In this document: positions 1 to 12,320 of the stretch, piece by piece
How the letters are laid out: each line of letters starts with the position of its first letter
Position numbering within the stretch: the first letter of the stretch is position 1
Assembly (NCBI GenBank): GCA_009599575.1
Contig: VWND01000073.1
Location: 1,054,001 to 1,118,000 of the forward strand
Length of the DNA stretch: 64,000 nt
Direction: 5' to 3'
From: Blumeriella jaapii
Lineage: Eukaryota; Ascomycota; Leotiomycetes; Helotiales; Drepanopezizaceae
Notes under the pieces: generated by a model
The model's input: the letters and a program-made list of their open reading frames with translations, nothing else
The model's database searches: none
Told to the model about the DNA's origin: nothing
Made by a program: the position numbers and the translations under genes

Positions 1-2260
1 ATTCTACGCTATTTCGATTTTCGATTAAAAATTCAAATCGAAACAAACGCTTCGAAATTCGTTATAAGCGGAATATTATTTTAATTATTCGAAGAAAATG
101 CGAAAGCACGTTGACATTTTATCGCGTATTATTTAAAAAAGCTTTTTTTTATAAAACAAAAATACGAAATTTACAACGCTAAGCTAATAGCTATAATTCA
201 CGTTTTTAAATAATAAAGCCAATATTTACGTAGCGTTTTCGACGTTATTATTATACGTATAAATTATTATAATTTAAAATATTTTTTTACGAAAAAACGT
301 TTAAACGGACGCCAAGCGAAATAGGCCGACGAGCTAGCTGAATACGATTTTGCAATCGAATATAAAACAGAAGTTTTTAACCCGGCGGATAGTTTTTTCC
401 GCCGGCCAAATTTAAAAAAAAATTTAAAAAAAAATAACGAACAGCTGCTTACGCTGCATCGTAAGCTAAAATTAGCTTATTTAAGAAATTCTAAAATATT
501 TTTCGCAGTAAAAACACGCTTAAAATCGAAGCATAAATTATTTCGCGCCGATAAATATTCGAAGCTTTTATTAACGAAATCAAAAGGTAAAAAGCAAGCG
601 GAAAAAAGCCAAATAAAAAACTTTTTCGCCGGATTGTTTTTTACTAATATTATTAATTGCAAATAATATATATTACAAAACGTAGCCGCTGTATTGCTAT
701 AATCCGAAACGGTTAATAACGAGTTAGCAAAACCGATTTATAAAATTATTTTTAAATTGCAAAAATCTGATTTTTTTATATTATAAAAAACGTATAAATC
801 GGCTTCGCAAAGCAATCGAGCCGAATTCGAAAAATATTAGCGTATAAATTAAAATAAATTATTACGTTACAAAAGACGTGCGTATATTTCGAATAAAAGC
901 GCTATTAAAAGCGAAATATTAAAAATTAATTACGACGATCCGACCGCCGGCTATTAAAGCTTTCGGCGAACGTTAAAATTGGTCGAAAAAAAGTATTTCT
1001 GGCTTAGTTTACAAAGCGACGTAAAACGTTACGTTAATACGTATAAAAAATGCTAAAAAAGCAAATCTAGAAAACACCGATTTTATAGCGAATTAACTTT
1101 TTTTTCGATTTCTACGAAATTTTGGAAAAAAATAATTATAAATTTTATTACGAATTTACTTTTTAGCAAAAAACGAAATCGTATTTACGATTCGATACTT
1201 ATTATAATAAATCGATATACGAAATTATCGAAATATATACCGATACAAAAAACGATTTTAGCTTTAAATTTGGCTGAAATATTTATATAACACGTTTATA
1301 AAAATTTTAGCTGTTTTAAAAAAATTATTACAAATAAAAAATCAGTTTTTACTAATAAATTCTGGTTTTTAATAATATTCCATTTACAAATACGACGTCG
1401 ATTAAGCACCGCTTTTTATTTTTAAACAAATGGCCAAACGGAACGTTAAAATTAAATTTTAGAATTTTATTTTCGCACGTATTACGATTATCGACAAAAC
1501 GATTAAGCTACGAAACTTGCTTTAGCCGAGTTTACGTATAATAATTCGATATACGCTTCCACGGGTTTTACTTTTTTTCGTATATTATACGGCTTTTATT
1601 CAAAACTTAATAACAACGTCGAAAACGACGTCGTAAAAAAAAAAATATCGTCAGCGAAAAAACGAATTAAAATATTGCAAAAAAAAAAAATATATTTAAT
1701 AAAAAGCTAAAAAAAAGCTAACGCGAATTATAAAAGGTTTTACGACGTTAAATATAAAAAAATTAAATTTTAAATAAGCGACAAAATATTATTATCGATT
1801 AAAAACTTTCGACAGCTGCGATTTTTTCGAAAACTTTCAAATAAATATCTAAGGTTTTTTAAAATTAAGCGAATTATATACGAGCACGGCCAAGCTTATC
1901 AATTCGAGCTTTTTTTTTTATATTATATTTATAATACTTTCCACGTTTTTTTACTAAAACCTTGGCAGGATCGAAACGACACCGAGCCGAAAAATAATAT
2001 AATAAAACTTTAAAAACCCGAAAAATACGAAATTAAATTAATACAAGTTTACAAAAATACAAAAAAAGGCCGATATTATTTAATGCGATAAAAAAGTTAT
2101 TTACTAAGCGAAAACTCGTAAAAGCTAGAAAACTATTTTACGAACGCAAAAAAGATTATAAAAAAATATTTAAAAAACACGATAAATAATAACAACGGAG
2201 CAATAACGAATGCGCGCCGTAAAAGCAAAAAAAAGAAAATAAAAACATTTAAAAAACCTC
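1..2260 (+). pseudogene. Degenerate pol (RNase H end, integrase, chromodomain) of copy 1
   Basis: Plus-strand translation across stops shows the Ty3/gypsy order: an RNase H-side segment at the window edge, an integrase region around 900-1500 (an HRFY..ELT segment, then YDSILIII and RYTKLSKYIP blocks), a TNGQTER segment about 1430, and a chromodomain-like tail with KGRYYL near 2060-2090. Stop codons occur throughout, mostly TAA/TAG where Trp or Gln is expected. This is typical of RIP. The piece cannot encode a working enzyme. Confidence 0.75.
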
Positions 2261-2376
2261 AGAACCGCCGCTAAAGCAATTCGTTATTAATATTATTATC
2301 GTTATTTTTTTTTTTTTTTTTTTTTCGCCATTTTTTTTAAATTCAAAAGCAGCGGCAAACTAAAAAAAAATTAATA

Positions 2377-3240
2377 CTAGACGAATTCGCAAAGTATTCG
2401 ACTTATCCCAATCAAAGCTCCTACGATAGCCGTAATCGAATTCTGAATTGCAGCCACGATATTTTCGTAGAAATTCAGAATTTGATCCAATTGGTCAGAA
2501 TGGATCCGAGCTACGTTTTCGAAACGTCGGAGGATACGTTTTATACTGGCGTCGTTAGAGGAAGGGGCCGGCGCAGCCAAGGCTTCTAAAACAGCGGCAG
2601 CCCGAGCCGCGGCGCGATTCGCACGACCTCCGACTATTATAAAAGCCGAAGCGTCACCCCTTTTTAAACGATTTATATAAGCGTCGTAGATAATAAAATC
2701 GATAAAAGTTTTAACAAAAGCTTTAATTTCGACAGCAGAAAAAAAAAAGCGGCAACGGCGGTGGCAATATTAAAACGATTTATAAAATCGTTAAGGCCCG
2801 CGAAAAAAGTTTGCGCTTTTATGGCGCGTGCGGCAGGAATTTATAACTAATTAAAAGCGAATCCGAATAAAAATTTAAAAAACTTATAAAAAAGCATTGA
2901 ATATGCGAAGCTTTGTAGCGGTTGCATTTTACGTTAAAAAGCTCGAAAACGCAAAAAAACAAAAAGGCCGTTATAATACTTTCGCGTGAAATCAGGCGTG
3001 CGCACCGAAAGCAAATAAAAATTAAAAGCATTTTGAGAATTCGCGGCGAACGCGGCGAAAAGCAGTTGATTAAAATAAAAAAAAGCTGACGAAAAAAAAA
3101 AAATAAAAATAAAAAAAAAAAAATTAAGCAAAAAAATAACGGCCATTTTAAAAAAAAAAGCTTTTTTAAACGAAAATACGAACGCTACCGAAAATAAAAA
3201 AACAAAACAGCAAAACAATTATAATTCACGATCAAAAGCG
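2377..3240 (-). pseudogene. Antisense alanine-rich ORF of the older Ty3/gypsy family (copy 1)
   Basis: On the minus strand, convergent with pol and lying between pol and the 3' end of the element, is a coding-like stretch. Its last 130 codons (about 2770 to the stop at 2377) are open. They give an Ala/Arg-rich segment (GGRANRAAARAAAVLEALAA), then an amphipathic C-terminus (LRRFENVARIHSDQLDQI, FYENIVAAIQNSI) and a hydrophobic end. Upstream the frame is broken. The GC-rich stretch 2380-2660 is noticeably less decayed than its surroundings. The same ORF recurs at 3850-4742 in copy 2. I recognise no domain. Some plant Ty3/gypsy elements carry antisense extra ORFs in this position; whether this one is comparable is inference. 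Confidence 0.5.
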
Positions 3241-3280
3241 GAAAAAACAATTATAATTTACGACCGAAAGCGAAAAAAAC

Positions 3281-3285
3281 CGCAT
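3281..3285. repeat. Left target-site duplication of copy 2
   Basis: CGCAT lies immediately before the LTR beginning TGTAAGG. The partner after the other LTR is CGCAC at 17060-17064, one C-to-T change apart. It marks where copy 2 inserted into copy 1. Confidence 0.75.
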
Positions 3286-3698
3286 TGTAAGGATTGAAAG
3301 GCAGGGAAACACTAGTTCAAATAATAAAGCTCAGATAAAATTGGGTTGATAGTCAGACTGATTTCTACCTTTTACATTTCTAATAGAAAACGTGTATAAA
3401 TACAAAAGGAGGGGTGGAGCCTTCGAAAAAAGTATTTCCTAAAAAACCAAGCGAATTTTATTTAATATGCTTTCTAACCCTTATCCCGACCTTTTTTTAA
3501 TTCTTTTTAATATAATTTTAATAACTGATTTCTTAGCAATTATTTTTATAAAATATTTTATTTAAATATTATTTCCAGCTTTTATAATATTATCCGGCCT
3601 TTACGGCCTATCCGCAGAAAATGCTATTCGAAAGTTAATAAAAAGCAAAAGGTTTTGGCGGATTATCTGATTTATATACGTAATATTAATTTCTGATA
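3286..3698 (-). repeat. 3' LTR of copy 2 (413 bp)
   Basis: It begins TGTAAGGATTG and ends TTTCTGATA in plus coordinates. It aligns along its whole length with 16647-17059 and, inverted, with 17159-17572. The TGATA end corresponds to TGACA in the other copy after one C-to-T change. Confidence 0.88.
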
Positions 3699-3849
3699 TT
3701 ACCTTTTTTTTTAGGCCTTTGGTTCTCAAAAGCGATTGATTTTCTTATGCGTATGCTTCCGTATATAACGTGCGTTACGCCTTCGAAATAACGTACGGTT
3801 TCTTTCGCTTTCGGTCGTAAATTATAATTATTTCTTCCGCTTTTAATCG

Positions 3850-4742
3850 TAAATTATGGCTGTTTTACTATTCTGTTTTTTTTATTTTCGATAACGCTCG
3901 TATTTTCGTTTAAAAAAGCTTTTTTTTTTAAAATAACCGTAATTTTTCTGCTTAACTTTTTTTTTTTTTTTTTTTTTATTTTTTTATTAGCTTTTTTTCT
4001 ATTTTAATTAATTATTTCTCGCCGCGTTCGCCGCGAATTTTCAAAATGCTTTTGACTTTTATTTGCTTTCGGTATGTCCGCTTAATTTTACGCGAAAGCA
4101 TTATAACGGCCTTTTTACTTTTTTGCGTTTTCGAGCTTTTTAGCGTAAAATATAACCGTTGCAAAGCTTCGCATATTTAATGCTTTTTTATAAATTTTTT
4201 AAATTTTTATTCGAATTCGCTTTTAATTAATTACAAATTCTTATCGCACGCGCTATCGAAGCGCAAACTTTTTTCGCGAGCCTTAACGATTTTATAAATC
4301 GTTTCGATGCTATTATAACCGCTGCCGCTTTTTTTTTTTTGCTGCCGAAGCCAAAGCTTTTATTAAAACTTTTATCGATTTTATTATCCACGACGCTTAT
4401 ATAAATCGTTTAAAAAAAAATAACGCTTCGGTTTTTATAATAATCGAAAATCGTACGAATCGCGCCGCGATTCGAATTACCGCCGCTGCTGCTGCGTCCG
4501 TTTCTGCCGATTTAGCGGCTGCTGCTGTTTTAAAAGCTTTAGCTGCGCCGGCCTTTTTTTTTAACGACGCTAATATAAAACGTATTTTCCGACGTTTCGA
4601 AAACGTCGCTCGGATTTATTTTAATTAATTAAATTAAATTCTGGATTTTTACGAAAATATCGTAGCTATAATTTAAAATTCGATTACGGCTATTATAAAA
4701 GCTTTAATTAAAATAAATCAAATATTCTGCGAATTCGTTTAA
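3850..4742 (+). pseudogene. Antisense alanine-rich ORF of the older Ty3/gypsy family (copy 2)
   Basis: This is the counterpart of 2377-3240 in copy 1, again antisense to pol and adjacent to the 3' LTR. The same segments can be read across stops: FVKTF-like start (here FIKTFIDFII), an alanine-rich block longer than in copy 1 (AAAAASVSADLAAAAV), then FRRFENVAR and FYENIVA, ending CEFV. The length difference in the Ala block is an indel between copies. Because both independently inserted copies carry it, the ORF belongs to the element and is not a later insertion. Confidence 0.5.
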
Positions 4743-4869
4743 TATTAATTTTGTTTAATTTGCCGCTGCTTTTAAATTTAAAAAAAATAGCGATAAAAAT
4801 AAAAAAAAAAATAACGATAATAAAAATAAATTAGCTTAACGGCGGTTCTAAGATTTTCTAAATGTGTTT

Positions 4870-5916
4870 ATTTTCTTTTTTTTATTTTTACAACGCGCAT
4901 TCGTTACTGCTTCGTTGCTATTATTTATCGTATTTTTTAAATATTTTTTTACAACTTTTTTTGCGTTCGTAAAATAGTTTTTTAATTTTCAAAAGTCTTC
5001 GTTTAATAAATAGCCCTTTTATCGCACCAAATAATATCGGCTTTTTTTTATATTTTTGTAAACTTATATTAATTTAACTTCGTATTTTTCGGATTTTTAA
5101 AATTTTATTATATTATTCTTCGGCTCGATATCGTTCCGATCCTATTAAAATTTTAATAAAAAAACGTAAAAAATATCGTAAATACGATATTAAAAAAAAA
5201 GCTCGAATTAATAAGCTTGGCCGTGCTCGTATATAATTCGTTTGATTTTAAAAAGTTTTAAATATTTATTTAAAAACTTTCGAAAAAATCGCAGCTATCG
5301 AAAATTTTTAATCGATAATAATATTTTATCGCTTATTTAAAATCTAGTTTTTTTATATTTAACGTCGTAAAACCTTTTGTAATTCGCGTTAGCTTTTTTT
5401 AGTTTTTTATTAAATACTTTTTTTTCTTTTTGCAATATTTTAATTCGTTTTTCCGCTAACGATACCCTTTTTTTTACGACGTCGCTTTCGACGTTGCTAT
5501 TAAATTCTGAATAAAAACCGTATAATATACGAAAAAATAAAACCCGTAAAAGCGTATATCGAATTATTATACGTAAACTCGGCTAAAGCAAGCTTCGTAG
5601 CCCAATCGTTTTGTCGATAATCGCAATACGTACGAAAATAAAATTTTAAAACTTAATTTTAACGTTCCGTTTAACCATCGGTTTAAAAATAAAAAACGAT
5701 GCTTAATCGACGTCGTATTTATAAATAAAATATTATTAAAAACCAAAATTTATTAATAAAAACTAACCTTTTGTTTATAATAATCTTTTTAAAACAGCCA
5801 AAATCTTTGTAAACGTATTATATAAATATTTCAGCCAAATCTAAAACTGAAATCGTTTTTTATATCGATATATATTTCGATAGCTTTATATATCGGTTTA
5901 TTATAACGAATATCGA
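4870..5916 (-). pseudogene. 3' half of copy 2 pol (integrase end and chromodomain)
   Basis: This is the downstream half of the copy 2 pol reading frame, separated from 12321-14950 by the younger insertion. Its reverse complement matches copy 1 from about 1200 to 2250, including the chromodomain-like end. There are many in-frame stops. Confidence 0.75.
5912..5916. repeat. Target-site duplication (left) of the younger element
   Basis: ATCGA directly precedes the LTR start TGTGACGATC. The identical ATCGA follows the other LTR at 12321-12325. Five bases is the usual target duplication for Ty3/gypsy. Confidence 0.92.
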
Positions 5917-6182
5917 TGTGACGATCTAATCAGTCGGAGGGCTGGGAGATCAGTCAACTGGTCGCCGTGTTCATATGGTATGAAACGAGCCTTTGGTTTT
6001 GTAACAAAGATATTCATTTAGAATCAACAATTGCAGAAGACAGAGGTTGCTAAGAGGAGAAAGCCTTATATATATGATAGTTTCCACAGTTGATAGGAAG
6101 ACCCATCAGGAGACCAGAAAGCTTGCAGCTATACGTAGTTGCTGGGGTGACACGAAAGGTAGCAACAGAGTGAATCGTTACA
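5917..6182 (-). repeat. 3' LTR of the younger element (266 bp)
   Basis: It starts TGTGACGATC and ends GAATCGTTACA, with short terminal inverted ends (TGTGACGAT / ATCGTTACA). It pairs with 12055-12320, and most visible differences are transitions. Confidence 0.93.
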
Positions 6183-9100
6183 CTACCCTCCCGTCCGAAA
6201 AAAGCGCGCCCTCGAGCTTTTATCCATTGGTACGTCACTATCCAAATGATCGTACGAGTCCAAACCTTCGGAATATGCCTTCAGCCAATCTACAAGTTTT
6301 GCAGGAGGACCGGAGAGCTTCTTATGCGCCAAATAAAAGTCGCGCACTTTCAGGGGAGCGTACATAAAATCAAACGCGGGGTACCACGTGAAATCTTTAT
6401 CTAAGCCTACCCAAAAAGCTTTGTACTAAAAGGTTTTTCGCTGCATTCGACAGGCGATCAATTTTTCGATTTCGTATTTAAGCTTACCAATTATATTAAT
6501 AAGTTCAGGAGCTGAATTAACCTGATCTGGAAGCGCGTCGTCAGCTGCTTTACGCAGTCGATTAGCGTAAAAAACTGGGTGTACGTTTATAATATTAAAA
6601 AGGTTTAGCTTGAAAGCGTTGTCGAAAATTTTGGCTACAATCTTAAAAGGGCCGTTTGTAAAATTGTCGAGCTTGCGGAAGGGCCGGGAGGTCGGAAATA
6701 GGCGCATATCGAACTATACGTAGTCGCCAACGTTAAAATCGTTCGCGCGGCGAAACTTATTCGCACTCCTTTTTATTTTATCGTAGGCTTGTTGGAGGTG
6801 CGATTTGGCGAGGTTCCAGGCGTCGTAGTGGCGGCGAGCGTACGCACGAGCTTCGTCTGCGTTTAGCTTATATAAGGGGTTGGGGAAAGGGGAAGTATCG
6901 AACTTCCAGTTTCAATTAGTGTAGGGAGTATAACCGTGTACAATTTCAAAAGGTAAAAGGCCATCTAGATTTTCGTAAAAAAAGACCATTTGGGCGAAAT
7001 CCATTATTAAGAAAAATTCGCTTTAATCGTTTTGATAAAAGTTTACGAAAAGTCGAAAGCGTTTTTGCAAGTATTGGTTGTAAATTTCGGTCTGACCGTC
7101 GGTTTCAAAATGAGCGGCTGTCGAAAGCTTTAATTGCGTACCGAGTATTTTGTTTAATTCAAACCAGAAGATAAACTAATATTAAAAGCTACGATCGCTA
7201 ATAATACTTTTTGGAAGGCCAAAATACTTGTATACGTGGAATATATACAATTTGGCGAAGCTTCGAGCGTCGATATTTTTGTGGCAAAGGATCGAAATAA
7301 CTTGCTTGGAAAAGCGATCTATTATTACGAATACGTTATCGTAACCGTGTTTGTTTTTGTTAAAACTGCAAAAGTTTATTATAACGTGCTTCTAAAAATG
7401 GTCAGGAACAGAAAGAGGCTGAAAAAAGCCGGGGCGCTTATTTTTTGAAACAAAACTTTTTCGACAAACGTAATAGTTGCGATAGTATTGTTTTACGAAA
7501 GCTGTTATACCTCGCTAATAATATTAGTCCGAAAGCAATTGCGTAGTTTTGCGAGCGCTAGGATGAGCGGTAGAGATTTGGTCGTGCATTTCTCGTACAA
7601 GGGCCAAACGAAGGTGATCGACGTCTGGTATTATCAAGCGACCGTGATATAGCAGCAGGTCGCGTTCAAATGTATACGGAATATTATTATCGTTTCCTTT
7701 CGTAGCGTTTCGTACAGCTTTTTTCGGAGGGCCATCAGGCTGCTAGCTGTGCGATTAGCGTAGAAAAGCTAGTTAACGATACGGAATGCGGATGAAAGAT
7801 CAGCTATTTCAACGATAAAAACAGCTGTTTCGAAGGCCGTGAGCGGTCGAAGTTTTTTAGTCAAAAGGCGATGATCGATCTGATCGGTTCGAAAAAGTGT
7901 TTGCAGGCGCTGGGTGCGTTTAAAGGAGTTTTGGCGGTCGAATTCGCTCGTACGACGTGTTAGTGCGTCAGCCAAAAGGTTATGTTTACCTGATCTGTAC
8001 GTAATAAAAAAGTTGTAATCGGCGAAGAGTTCGGCTTAGCGTGCTTATCGAGCGTTTAAAAATTTGAAGGTTATAAAGTATTCCAAAGCCTTGTGATTAA
8101 TAATTATTTTAATTTGATAAACTAAGCTAGTTAATTTAATACGAAAATTGCTTAAAAATCTTACGATTGCGAGCATTTTTTTGTCGTGTACGACGTAGTT
8201 TAGCTTTGCGAGGGCCATGGTTTTGCTGAAATAGGCGACTGGGAGCCAGTCGTCGCTATAGAGTTGCGAAAGCATAAAAGCCACTACGCCGTCGGAAGCG
8301 TCAGTCTTTAATATGCAGGAAAGGTTTTGCCTGTAATATTGTAGAACTGATGCAGTAGTAAAAGCTAGTGTAAAAAGGTCGAAACTCTTCTGACATTCAG
8401 AAATGAAATTAAAAGGAACGTTAGCCTTGGTCAAATGGACCAGAGGCTTTGCAATTATATCGTAGTTTCGAATAAAACGTCGGTAGAAGTTACAAAAACC
8501 AAAAAAGCTTTATACACTTTTTACAATAATAAAAGGCTTTCAGTGGACGACCACGGAGATTTTCTTTAGATCTACTTCTAAATTTTTAATCGAAATAATA
8601 AAGCCTAGGTAACGGGTCCGTGTAACGTTGAATTCAGATTTTCGAATATCGGTCTGTAATCCAGCGTCAGCGAGCTTTTGGAGCATCTTGCGAACGTATA
8701 TGGCGTGTTCCAAAAGCTCGGACGAATAAATAAAAATGTCATTCAGGTATACAATGCAGAAATCGTTCAAATAATCGAAGAGAACGTCGTTTATATAGCG
8801 TTAATAAATTGCGGATTTATTAATGAGGCCAAAAGGTAGCATTTTACATTTATAGGCGCCGTAACGCGTACGAAACGTCGTCAGTTTTTTACTAGCGGGG
8901 TTTATTCGAATTCTGTAAAAAGCTTGACGAATATCGAGCTTCGTAAAGATTCGCGCTTCCGAGAAACGAACAAAGGTTTTATCGATAAGAGGAAGAGGGT
9001 AGCGATTTTTACGAGTAATATTATTAAAGGCTCGATAATCGATACAGAAACGCAGTGAACCGTCGGGTTTTTTAGCGAAAAGTACTAAAGCAGCGAAAAA

Positions 9101-10429
9101 AGCGATGAAAGATTCGATGAAACCTTTATCAAAGTTGTCTTGCAAATAGGTTTTAACAATTTCGAGCTCTGGAATCGATATCTTATACAAAAGAATATAT
9201 TTCAGCTTTTTTTCATTTATAATAAGCTCGATCTTATGGTCGTAAGGCCGGTAAAAGGCTAGCTCGTTACTGGCGGCCTTAGAAAACACGTGTTCGAAGT
9301 CTTTGTACTCCGAAGGAAAAGATTCGAAGAAAGGTTCATTCGAAATTAGCTCTGCTAAGCTGGTTAAAAAGGTCGAAATCGATATTTTATTGGTTCTGAA
9401 ACGTTCGAAAAAACTATGAAATTAGGTCTTAAGAAAAATGTTGTACGTAAAATCGTCTAGTATTTTATCGATTTCGTACAGGAAGATTGAAAACACTTCA
9501 ATTATTTTTTTTCTAAAAATCAGCTTAAAAGCGTATGCAATGATTTGGCAGATAGAAATTAGGTAAGCAGTAGATTAAGAGATTCGTTTTCGAACTGGTC
9601 GTTTGGAAGGTTCAGGAGATGGCTTGTTTAAATTATCGATTATATTAAACTGAAAGGCCATCGCGGCGAGGGTCTTTTTTCGGTTTTTGGTATAATTGTT
9701 TTTTGTAAAACGAGAAAGCTGTTTTGACGAAAGGAGAAAAAAAGAAAAAGAAATAATAAAAAGGGAATCGGCAGCCTAAAAAAGTGGTGTAATTTCTTGT
9801 ATTATCTTATTAGCGTCGCTATCGAAATTGGCACCGCGAATGAAATTCGATTTTTTCGCGCTTCGCACAGCGTCGTAAATCTGCCACAATTGGTCAAGGT
9901 TTTTGTTACGTTTTACAGCGTCGTTTTAATAGCGAGATTAAATCTTTCGGAAGTGCAAATAAAAGATTTTAATACAACGAGCGTAAAAGGCTGTGGAAGA
10001 ATAAAACTTCGGCTAATAAAGCTTGCGTTTATTACAGTCTAGTAGAACTTGGTGTTCGGCCAACCAAGCTTTTTCTAAAATCACATTATAATTTCCGAAG
10101 TTAATAATTAAAAAAAAAGTAAACGATTGTATTCGATTATTAACAATAAGATTAAAAAGCGTAAAATGTGTAATTAAATGGCTACGAGCTTTATTATACT
10201 CTTTTACAAAAAAAAGAGCCGGGAGAAATTAAATCAAAGATTTTAAAAAAAAAGAAAAGGATTTGATCAGCGCCGAATCGATCAACGCATAACCGTTCGC
10301 TCTAGAATCGGCGAGCGCTTTTATTTTGTACGAAAGGCTATTTTTAATAAATATAACGGGGATTGTCAGTAAATCGCTATTAAAAAGCTTTCGAACGTTA
10401 AAATAACGCATATCGCGCAATACGCCCAA
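6183..10429 (-). pseudogene. Degenerate pol of the younger Ty3/gypsy element (PR-RT-RNase H-IN)
   Basis: Successive open segments on the minus strand show the domains in order. They are an aspartic protease with LADSRANG where LADSGANG is expected (10229-10429), and RT blocks with a KKPDGSLRFCIDYR motif and LDIRQAFYRIRI (8801-9289). Next is the RT catalytic box as YLND instead of YLDD (8540-8770). RNase H follows (8045-8434, ILKTDASDG), then NMADALTRR-type linker sequence (7769-7975). A broken integrase with a DGQTE block and a C-terminal HPVFYANRLR segment lies at 6426-7600. The final open piece (6183-6365) runs right up to the LTR. Stops and the lost catalytic Asp show it is dead. Confidence 0.9.
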
Positions 10430-10443
10430 AAAGAAGGCTTTGC

Positions 10444-11931
10444 TTAGGCCTGGGCGTTTCCCCGATTGGCAGAAGAGCTTTCGACTTCCTCGTATGCGTC
10501 TTGGAAGTCGTTTGAAAAGAGGTTTTCGTCTTTACTATTATTATTAAAGGGCGAATTCTCGGCCGGTTCGATTTCGTTTACACCTACCAGCCTGGGAAGG
10601 CCTTTGGGTGAAACCGAGGATCGGCCCGTAAAAGATCGTGCAAATTGGCCTCGAACCTTTTGATATGGAATAAAAAACAAGCGTTGTCGTTGGTCCGATC
10701 GAAAAGGAAAAACGCCAAAAAGGGCGTTCTGGCGTAGAGGAGAAGAAAGAACAGGGGGCTGAGAAGAAGCCTGTGGAACATTTGGACGATTCTCGTACGT
10801 ACGATTTAACTCGTAGTACGCTTTGGTTGAAAATCTACCATTTTGATAAATGGTAGATTTGGTTGAAAAGCGATTCGCGTATAAAATTCGTTTAGCTAAC
10901 TGATTTTGTTTTTTTTGACGGACGGCGGTGAGCCAATCCTTAAAAATCGTTGTACGCGCTTATTCCAAATGCAGCTTTTCTCGTAGACGCTTTAGTATTT
11001 TGTCGCGAAGGGCGTTTCGAAGCTGTTTGTCAGTTCGTATTTGGGCGTTCGCTGCGAAGATGGAAAATCGCAGATAAAATCGCCAAAAGTCGTCGTGCGT
11101 ACTTATTGCAAGCATTTTAAACTCGTTTTCCGCCTTTTGAACGTCTGAAAAGTCGGCCAGGAAATCGGCGACCTTTTTTATTAATTTTTCGGGAAGTGTA
11201 GGGTCGGAACGGTCCAAGATACGCGGGGTCAGGAACTCCTTTGCCACGCCTTCGGTCTAATCGAATATATAATTTTTGCGAAATCGATCGCTAGCGAAAT
11301 AGTCGTGGTAAAATTCGAGATTGTCGAAAACTTTAGTTTTCCAATAGCGTGCTTTGTAATTTTTATTATTATCTAGTTTAAATTTAAGATTCGGAACGCG
11401 CTTTATACGAGCTAATCGAGAGTCAGCAGATAAATAGGAACCATAGCGTTCAAAAGGCGCGCTAGGGTTTTGGCCGTCAGAGGAAGATCCAAAAAGAGTT
11501 CGCGAAAAGCGTGGAAATTGATTTGCAGCGTCTGTTGATTAAAATAAAACGTTGCGAAAAAAAGGAGGAGCAGCAGATTCGCGACTGGCAAAAGCACGTT
11601 CGATAAATTCTACCAAACGCTCTGATTAAAAGGTCTGTCGCAATCGCATAGCCTCCAAAAGTTGTCGTTTACGCTTTTGCGCTTTTTTCAATTGATTTTA
11701 CAAAAGTCTCAATTGAACGCTTTCAACGCTAGGCTGGGAGATGGCAGGCGAAATGGTTGGCGCTCTGCCTTTTCTTTTGTTTTTTTTTTCTCGGGGGGAG
11801 AACTGTTTTTTAAAAAAAAAAGCTTTTAGGGGAGGTTGCTTTTTCGCTGATTGAGAGAAGAAGGGAGGTTGAAATGTAATAGCAGGAGCTGAAAAGCTTT
11901 GCTGAGGGGAGGATCGTTGAACAGGAGCCAT
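10444..11931 (-). pseudogene. Degenerate gag of the younger Ty3/gypsy element
   Basis: Discontinuous minus-strand open segments lie upstream of the protease. The first starts MAPVQRSSPQQ (11698-11931). A central capsid-like helical segment is at 10960-11247 (FWRFYLRFSIFAANAQIRTD). A proline/serine-rich and acidic end is at 10444-10680. I do not see an intact CCHC knuckle. Position and composition identify it as gag rather than sequence motifs alone. Confidence 0.65.
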
Positions 11932-12054
11932 TTTTCGCGAAGTGCGGAAATAGGCCTTTTCACGACCGGTCGATCACTTTGGTATGACCCGTGAGAAATT
12001 CGAGAGGAAAGATAATTTACGCCGTCGCTAGCGTAGAAAAAAAGTTGTTGATAA

Positions 12055-12320
12055 TATGACGATCTAATTAGTCGGAGGGCTGGAAAATCAGTCAACTGGT
12101 CGCCGTGTTCATATGATATGAAACGAGCCTTTGGTTTTGTAACAAAAATATTCACTTAAAATTAACAACTGCAGAAGGCAGAGGTTGCTAAGGGAAGAGA
12201 GCCTTATATATATGATAGTTTCCATAGTTGATAGGGAGACCCACCAGGAGACCAGGGAGCTTGCAGCTATACGTAGTTGCTGGGGTGACACGAGAGGTGG
12301 CAACAGAGTGAATCGTCACA
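12055..12320 (-). repeat. 5' LTR of the younger element (266 bp)
   Basis: This is the direct repeat of 5917-6182. In plus coordinates it begins TATGACGATC (TGTGACGATC in the partner, one G-to-A change) and ends GAATCGTCACA. It is followed by the ATCGA duplication at 12321-12325. Confidence 0.93.

Larger units (their letters stand above)
1..3285 (+). mobile_element. Older Ty3/gypsy element (copy 1), plus-strand, left part
   Basis: This very AT-rich block is the inner and 3' part of a Ty3/gypsy (chromovirus-type) element read on the plus strand. Its 5' end lies outside the window. Broken plus-strand reading shows integrase (about 900-1700) and a chromodomain-like tail (about 2000-2200). It is interrupted at 3285 by copy 2 and resumes at 17060, so that 1-3285 plus 17060-17572 form one element with a 3' LTR at 17159-17572. 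Support comes from copy 2, whose uninterrupted inner end (3699-3860, minus) matches the 17060-17158 segment joined to the 3200-3285 segment. Nearly all open frames are destroyed and C:G to T:A change looks pervasive, as expected from RIP. Confidence 0.85.
5917..12320 (-). mobile_element. Younger complete Ty3/gypsy retrotransposon nested inside copy 2
   Basis: This 6404-bp element has two 266-bp LTRs (5917-6182 and 12055-12320) that are near-identical, and a perfect ATCGA duplication on both sides. It is read on the minus strand: gag, protease, reverse transcriptase, RNase H, integrase, with a short C-terminal segment reaching the 3' LTR. GGACGGGAGGGTAG immediately before the 3' LTR (6183-6196) is a good polypurine primer. 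Base composition is less AT-biased than the surrounding older elements and longer frames survive (162 codons in RT). It is therefore probably younger, but still inactivated by stops and D-to-N changes. Confidence 0.95.

Noticed and set aside
3286..3797. A longer (about 512 bp) LTR including the 99-bp segment next to it
   Set aside because: The 413-bp limits give TG...CA-type ends, equal lengths in both copies and a matching 5-bp duplication. The 99-bp segment is the internal end with the polypurine tract, present once per element.
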